Shown: positions 58,191-64,000 of the stretch, one piece after another | How the letters are laid out: each line of letters opens with the position of its first letter | How positions within the stretch are numbered: the first letter of the stretch is position 1 | Assembly (NCBI GenBank): GCA_027422505.1 | Contig: JAPQWV010000018.1 | Span: forward strand, 13,162,001-13,226,000 | Source: Craterostigma plantagineum | Taxonomy: Eukaryota > Streptophyta > Magnoliopsida > Lamiales > Linderniaceae | Length of the DNA stretch: 64,000 nt | Reading direction: 5' to 3' | Made by a program: the position numbers and the translations under genes | The notes under the pieces: generated by a model | What the model saw: the letters and a program-made list of their open reading frames with translations, nothing else | Told to the model about the DNA's origin: nothing | The model's database searches: none

Positions 58191-58370
58191 AACCAATCAA
58201 ATAATTGGAGAGATAAGAGCATTGAAGACCTAATCAGGGATTAATAGAATTGATATATTTTCCTTTTATTTTAATCTTTAGCCTCTATATAAAGTCGATG
58301 TAACTAGCATACTCAAGCAAGTCTCACGTTAACAAATAATAAATCTCGATTGAAGTTTATTTCTTCTTTA
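58191..58370 (+). repeat. 5' LTR of third Copia element (internally deleted)
   Basis: Starts AACCAATCAAATAATTGGAG and ends TTTATTTCTTCTTTA just before the primer site. TATA box TATATAAA at 58286-58293. Relative to the 3' LTR it jumps from GATAAG to ATAAGAGCATTG, losing about 200 bp at a short shared ATAAG. Confidence 0.85.
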
Positions 58371-58416
58371 TGGTATCAGAGCCACTGTGAGACAAGAGAG
58401 ATCCATACTACAAACC

Positions 58417-59430
58417 ATGGCATCCACAATCTCTTTGAACGTAGCCAACTTTGTCACACTCAAACTCACCCCAGAAAACTATCCTTTGTGGCGTGAGCAA
58501 TTGCTTGCCCTTGCCGAAAGCCAAGACATGGTTGGACTTCTTATCGGAGAAACAATGAAGCCGACCATGTACAAAGATGTTACCACAACAGAATGTACTT
58601 CAACCACGAACACCAAAACGCTCTCTGATGAATACCTCAAGTGGCGTAAAGAAGATTGTCTCCTACGATGATGGATTATTGGAACGCTTACAGAAGAAGC
58701 CTTGGGCCTCGTTATTGGTCTTGAGTCATCTCAGGCAGTTTGGAAGGCCTTAAAAGAAGCCTATGCTCAATGTTCACAAGAACGGTAATTTACTCTTCGA
58801 CAACAACTCACGTACCTCAGAAAAGATCCAAACCAAACTTTGGCAGAACTCTTGCGGAAGTTCAAAACGTTTGCGATAGTCTCGCCGCCATCGGAAGTCC
58901 AGTACCAGACAAAACAAAAGTTTACTCGCTGCTAGCCAATCTTGGACAAAAATATGAATCATTCACAACGGCAATGCTCAAACCTCCGATGCCATCATAT
59001 TCGGAAGCGGTGTCTCTTTTACAAGGTTTCGAACAACGAAACACATGGGTTGAAACAACAGATACACAATCATATGCCTTTTATGGCCAACGCCACAACA
59101 ATCAACATCGAAACTACAACAACAACAACAACAACAGTCGTCGCAACGATCAATTCTCCTCAAAAGGTAGAGGTTTTTCAGCTATTAATAATAATTATGC
59201 AGGAAATAGTTCGCAACAGAAAGTGAACAACTACACTCCAAGGCCGCCACCACCGGGAAAACGACGCATGACAAGTAAAGAACGTGAAATATACAAAAAT
59301 GAGCACTGCCAGCTTTGTGGAAAAATTGGACATATTGCCAAGATCTGTTGGAGCTTACCAACTCAATCAGTACAAGAAGAAGGTTTCCCTCAGGCTCTTG
59401 CTGCTCTTACCATGGATACTTCTGTTCCAG
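58417..59430 (+). pseudogene. gag of third Copia element, broken
   Basis: From the ATG at 58417 (MASTISLNVANFVTLKLTPE) the UBN2-type Gag reads NYPLWREQLLALAESQ, breaks at a TGA near 58669 and a TAA near 58786, then resumes in frame 58847 onward (TLAELLRKFKTF frame before, VCDSLAAIGSPVPD after). An Asn-rich run coded by AAC triplets lies near 59115. The zinc knuckle CQLCGKIGHIAKIC is at about 59310-59350. The N-terminal L-T-x-x-N-Y-x-x-W pattern is typical of plant Copia Gag. Confidence 0.88.
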
Positions 59431-61709
59431 ATCTCGAGTGGACAACCGATACGGGTGCTTCAAATCATATGACCGCAAACTCAGGTATGTTACAAAATCT
59501 TAAAAAATATGATGGTCATGATTCTGTCTTCATCGGTGATGGTTCTCACTTAAAGATAGATGCCATTGGAGATGTTGTAGTTTCTGATGGTAAGAATGAT
59601 TTATTCCTCCATGACGTTCTTCATGTACCAGTAAATGAATTATTCCTCCATGACGTTCTAGTCAACTAACATCTCAATATCCTTTGAACTGTGAATTTAC
59701 TGACAAACTCTTTTGCATTAAGGAACGAGCAACATATCGGGCTTTGATAATGGGTCAACGTAAATGAGATCTTTATGTTTTATCCAACCCAAAAGAAACA
59801 TATTTCTCAAATAGATAAAAGACAGGGAGTGAAGAGCTGTGGCATCAACGTCTTGGACACCCGTAAAAGTCATCTGTTCATTTATTACGTTCTGAGAATT
59901 TAATTAGTGTTTATTCAAAATAAAAATGTGCACGTTGTTTGTGAAAGTTGCCAACTAGGCAAACTTAGCAAATTACCTTTTGGTTCTTCATCTTCTTCTA
60001 GTACTAGTGCCTTTGAGAAAATTTATTGTGATATTTGGGGACCTGCTCCTATTTTATCTCGCGATAAATTTCGATATTATGCTTGCATTATTGATGATTT
60101 TTCTCATTATATATGGACTATCCCGCTTCGTGCCAAATCTGATTTTACTGATGTTAATTTAGCTTTTGAAAGTTATGTGCAACGCCAGTTTGACAGGAAA
60201 ATCAAAATTTTTCATTCTGATGTGGCGGTGAATTTGTAAACAAAAGACTTGCTTTACACTTTCAGCAACAGGGAATCATTCATCAACTTTCTTGCCCACA
60301 TACGCCGGAGCAAACAGGTATTGTTGAACGTCGCCATCGGAGTATCAGAGAACTTGGGATGACTATGATCTTTCATAGTGGTGCACCTCCTTCTTTGTGG
60401 GTCGAAGCCTTCCTCACGGCAACGTTTTTAATCAATCGTCTACCATCTTCTTCTCTTAATTTTGATTGTCCTTACTTTCGTTTATATGGTGTTAATCCTA
60501 ACTATAATATCTTACGGGTGTTTGGATCTAGATGTTACCCGTATACATGGAATACTAAAAGGAATAAATTTGATCCTAAAACCGTTCCTTGTGTGTTTGT
60601 AGGTTACAACGATCGCCATAAAGGGTACAAATGTCTTGATCCTAAAACATATAAAATATTTGTGTCTAGGCATGTCATATTTGATAAAACTTTATATCCG
60701 TACAAGATAAATAGGTCATTATCATCCTCTGATGTTACTTTGTCATTATTTGTTGATCCTCCATCTCATGTTTCAGTGAACTCACCATCTTCAACGACAG
60801 ACCTAACACAGATTCCTGTTTCAACATCAATCTTGAATCCATCAACAGGTGTACCAGATCCTACAAACTCAGGTGCCCCCGCTGAACCGACGATAAATCA
60901 TCCAGCAGAGCACACTTCCACTAGTATTGATCTCAATTTACTCCCACAAGAAGACGATACGCCTACCTCAATATCCCTTCCGACCGAAGATAATTCCATG
61001 GTATGTGCAGACTCTATACCTTCTTCTGAATTTGTTTCATCCACAGATCATCGAATGGTTACGCGAGCACAACATGGAATTTACAAGCCGAATCCACGAT
61101 ATGCCTTATTTCTTGCTTGTGGGGATATTCCAAGCGAGCCACGATCCGTCAAAGCGGCTCTTCAACATGACGGATGGCGGAAAGCTATGCTTGAAGAACT
61201 CGATGCTCTACATCAAAATTCCACGTGGACCTTAGTTCCCCGAGACCCTCATATGCATATTATTGGATCAAAATGGGTCTTTAAAGCTAAATTACAGGCA
61301 GATGGTACACTTGATAGGCTTAAAGCACGTCTCGTTGCGAAGGGGTATCACCAAGTAGATGGTATCGACTATTTAGAAACATTCTCTCCGGTCATTAAAC
61401 CAGGTACTATTCGTTTAGTTCTTAGTATAGCGATGGTTCGTCAATGGACATTCGACAACTTGATGTTAAAAATGCTTTCCTTCATGGCTGCATAACTGAA
61501 GCCATTTATATGGAGCAACCACCAGGTATGCATGATCCAAAATTTCCATCTCATGTTTGCAAACTTCGAAAAGCACTAGATGGTCTAAAACAAGCACCAC
61601 GAGCTTGGTTTGATCGCTTTAGCACATTCTTACTCAAAGCTGGTTTCTTTTGTAGCCTCGCTGATCTGTCTTCATTTATTATGCACTCTTCATTTGGCAC
61701 ATTTTTAAT
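59431..61709 (+). pseudogene. pol of third Copia element: protease to RT, first copy
   Basis: Protease LEWTTDTGASNHMTA near 59435. A 26-bp segment is repeated at about 59595 and 59635, then the frame ends. GAG-pre-integrase (ELWHQRLGHP near 59840, CESCQLGKLSKLPFG), integrase (YCDIWGPAP, IDDFSHYIW, IKIFHSD and, after a frame break near 60237, EQTGIVERRHR). From 60359 the integrase C-terminus and a Ser/Thr-rich linker lead into RT ([34 protein letters not shown]). The frame changes near 61444 ([24 protein letters not shown]) and runs into the duplicated segment at 61710. Confidence 0.9.
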
Positions 61710-63596
61710 ATTGTTGAACGTCGCCATCGGAGTATCAGAGAACTTGGGATGACTATGATCTTTCATAGTGGTGCACCTCCTTCTTTGTGGGTCGAAGCCT
61801 TCCTCACGGCAACGTTTTTAATCAATCGTCTACCATCTTCTTCTCTTAATTTTGATTGTCCTTACTTTCGTTTATATGGTGTTAATCCTAACTATAATAT
61901 CTTACGGGTGTTTGGATCTAGATGTTACCCGTATACATGGAATACTAAAAGGAATAAATTTGATCCTAAAACCGTTCCTTGTGTGTTTGTAGGTTACAGC
62001 GATCGCCATAAAGGGTACAAATGTCTTGATCCTAAAACATATAAAATATTTGTGCCTAGGCATGTCATATTTGATGAAACTTTATATCCGTACAAGATAA
62101 ATAGGTCATTATCATCCTCTGATGTTACTTTGTCATTATTTGTTGATCCTCCGTCTCATGTTTCAGTGAACTCACCATCTTCAACGACAGACCTAACACA
62201 GATTCCTGTTTAAACATCAATCTTGAATCCATCAACAGGTGTACCAGATCCTACAAACTCAGGTGCCCCCGCTGAACCGACGATAAATCATACAGAAGAG
62301 CACACTTCCACTAGTATTGATCTCAATTTACTCCAAAAGAAGACGATACGCCTACCTCAATATCCCTTCCGACCGAAGATAATTCCATGGTATGTGCAGA
62401 CTCAATATCCCTTTCGAAAAGCACTATATGGTCTTAAACAAGCACCACGAGCTTGGTTTGATCGCTTTAGCACATTCTTACTCAAAGCTGGTTTCTTTTG
62501 TAGCCTCACTGATCCGTCTTTATTTATTATGCACTCTTCATCTGGCACATTGGTCTTACTTCTTTATGTTGATGATATGTTATTAACAAGATCGAGTTCA
62601 ACGTTACTTAACGATTTTATCACAACTTTACACAGCGAATTTGCAATGAAAGATCTTGGACCTGTACATCATTTTCTTGGTATAGAAGTTCAACGGTCCC
62701 ATAATACTTTGCACCTGTCTCAAACCCGTTATGCCCGCTCTCTTCTTGACAAGGCCAAGATGTTAGATTGCAAACCAATGAGTACCCTTATGGAATCGAA
62801 AACGAAGGGACTTCATGATAAGACACCTTTCTCTGATCCTACTTTTTATCGTAGCATTGTTGGTGCTTTGCAATATTTAACAATTACACGGCCTGATCTT
62901 TCTTTTAGTGTTAACTATGTGTCTCAATATATGCAATCGCCTACAGTTGCTAGCATAAAAATGGTCCGTCGTATCTTACGTTATGTGTAGGGCTCTATTA
63001 CATTGGGTTTACATCTAACTGGAAACACTACACTTGATCTTTTTGCTTTTTCTGATGCAGATTGGGTAGGTTGTCCCACTACTAGGCGCTCTACAACGGG
63101 ATTTTGCACGTTTTTGGGACAAAATATTATTTCTTGGTGTGCAAAGAAGCAACCAACCATTTCACGCTCTAGCACCGAAGCTGAATATCGTGCAATGGCA
63201 AACACAACAGCTGAACTGACATGGCTTACTTTTCTCTTACGGGATCTTCAAATTCCTCAAAGCCGTCCTCCTCTACTTCTATGCGACAATCTGAGTGCCT
63301 TACACATGACTGTTAATCCGGTTTTTCATGCTCGGAGCAAACACATTGAGCTTGACTACCATTTTATTCGTGAAAGAGTCGCAATGGGACTTCTTGTTAC
63401 TCGCCATGTTCCCTCTACCCTTCAGCTTGCGGACATTTTCACAAAGCCCCTGTGCAAAGCAGCTTTTCATCACATTCACAGCAAACTGTGCCTCCAGCCC
63501 CGCCACAGTTTGAGGGAGCGTAATAACGACCAATCAAATAATTGGAAAGATAAGGATGGTAGGAGTAATAAGGAAGGACGTGATTTGTTACACTGA
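61710..63596 (+). pseudogene. pol of third Copia element: duplicated integrase segment, then RT and RNase H
   Basis: 61710-62400 repeats 60320-61010 with about seven base differences, one of which makes a TAA near 62211. At about 62400 it jumps to RT sequence equivalent to 61567 ([20 protein letters not shown]), continues through YVDD near 62570 (LLLYVDDMLLTRSS) and HHFLGIEVQRS to a TAG at 62988-62990, then RNase H (FSDADWVGCPTTRRSTTGFC, SSTEAEYRAMANTTAEL) to the end of the coding region. Confidence 0.9.
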
Positions 63597-63898
63597 GAAA
63601 TCACGGATTGATTTGGTTCATCAATGAGGGAATCATGGAAGTAATCAAGGATGTCGCATTAAGACTCAATCACGTTTAATATGGCAAGTCAATAAAGAGA
63701 AGATCATCATCAATCAATCATCGAAGATCTTTATCCATATAAGAGCATTGAAGACCTAATCAGGGATTAATAGAATTGATATATTTTCCTTTTATATTAA
63801 TCTCTAGCCTCTATATAAAGTCGATGTAACTAGCATACTCAAGCAAGTCTCACGTTAAAAAATAATAAAGCTCCATTGAAGTTTATTTCTTCTTTACA
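63521..63898 (+). repeat. 3' LTR of third Copia element
   Basis: Follows the purine tract TTTGAGGGAG; shares AATCAAATAATTGG and everything from AAGAGCATTGAAGACC to TTCTTCTTTA with the 5' LTR and ends TTTACA. TATA box TATATAAA at 63812-63819. Confidence 0.83.
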
Positions 63899-64000
63899 TC
63901 TAAGAAAGATAACACCAAATAACATATTTTAATACTTGTAGGCGCGTACCGGTAAATGAATAGTTCTTTCTTCGTCGTAATCTACTCCATAGGTGTATAA

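Larger units (their letters stand above)
58191..63898 (+). mobile_element. third Copia element, with internal duplication
   Basis: LTRs about 58191-58370 and 63521-63898, primer site TGGTATCAGAGCC at 58371-58383, gag, protease, integrase, RT and RNase H in Copia order, and a purine tract TTTGAGGGAG (63510-63519). The 5' LTR is shorter because about 200 bp present in the 3' LTR (63545-63740) are missing. Frames are broken by stops and frameshifts. The element also carries a 1,390-bp duplication with a deletion in the second copy. No clear target duplication was found. Confidence 0.9.

Overview
The window is nuclear DNA of a flowering plant, most likely a eudicot. The evidence is two ordinary plant genes with introns (an EPFL2-type secreted peptide gene and a HAT22-type HD-Zip II gene), AT-rich intergenic DNA, and Ty1/Copia LTR retrotransposons with initiator-Met-tRNA primer sites, Ty3-type LTR sequence, hAT and Mutator-like DNA elements. 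I cannot name the species from sequence alone. Only about 2 to 3 kb is host genes; nearly everything else is mobile DNA or its debris, most of it carrying visible frameshifts and stops.

Layout. 1-5700: 3' part of a decayed Copia element with several polypurine tracts and a 620-bp LTR. 5845-7313: hAT-type element with an 8-bp target duplication and a second hAT-type element (6195-7043, own 8-bp duplication) nested in it. 7475-11163: hAT-type ends enclosing a Mutator-like element (MULE A). 12480-13050: a possible Helitron end, a microsatellite and a 340-bp inverted-repeat element. 13640-13800: hairpin cluster. 13859-17990: MULE B, a relative of MULE A; both carry internal tandem arrays and, on the minus strand, remnants of a Ulp1-like cysteine protease. 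18506-19093: EPFL2-like gene (minus, three coding exons). 20061-20561 and 21082-21994: two more hAT-type elements. 22940-23350: minisatellite between inverted repeats.

23374-53328 is a deep nest. An old inverted-repeat element containing a ~312-bp satellite was entered by a 24.6-kb Sirevirus-like Copia element (25143-49746, TSD GATCT). Its gag was hit by a Ty3-type sequence now left as a solo LTR (27444-29926, TSD TCGAA), and its 3' open reading frame was hit by a second, pol-less Copia-like element (37055-46161, TSD CTGAA). That inner element is a giant imperfect palindrome: a backward LTR and a backward copy of its own 3' ORF face the forward copy across a 442-bp spacer. The ORF it carries is homologous to the ORF it landed in.

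54340-55801: HAT22-like HD-Zip II gene (minus, three exons). 57600-57990: AT-rich microsatellites and a tandem duplication. 58191-63898: a third Copia element with a recent 1,390-bp internal duplication spanning integrase and reverse transcriptase.

The two genes are unrelated functionally (peptide signalling; transcriptional repression) and are separated by about 35 kb of transposons. The strongest candidates for something undescribed are the palindromic pol-less element with its 3' ORF, the dense TTTCGNNCGAAA motif fields flanking the coding part of the 24.6-kb element, and the Ulp1-bearing MULEs with long internal arrays. Coordinates of TSDs, LTRs and exons were read directly from the bases; alignments were by eye.
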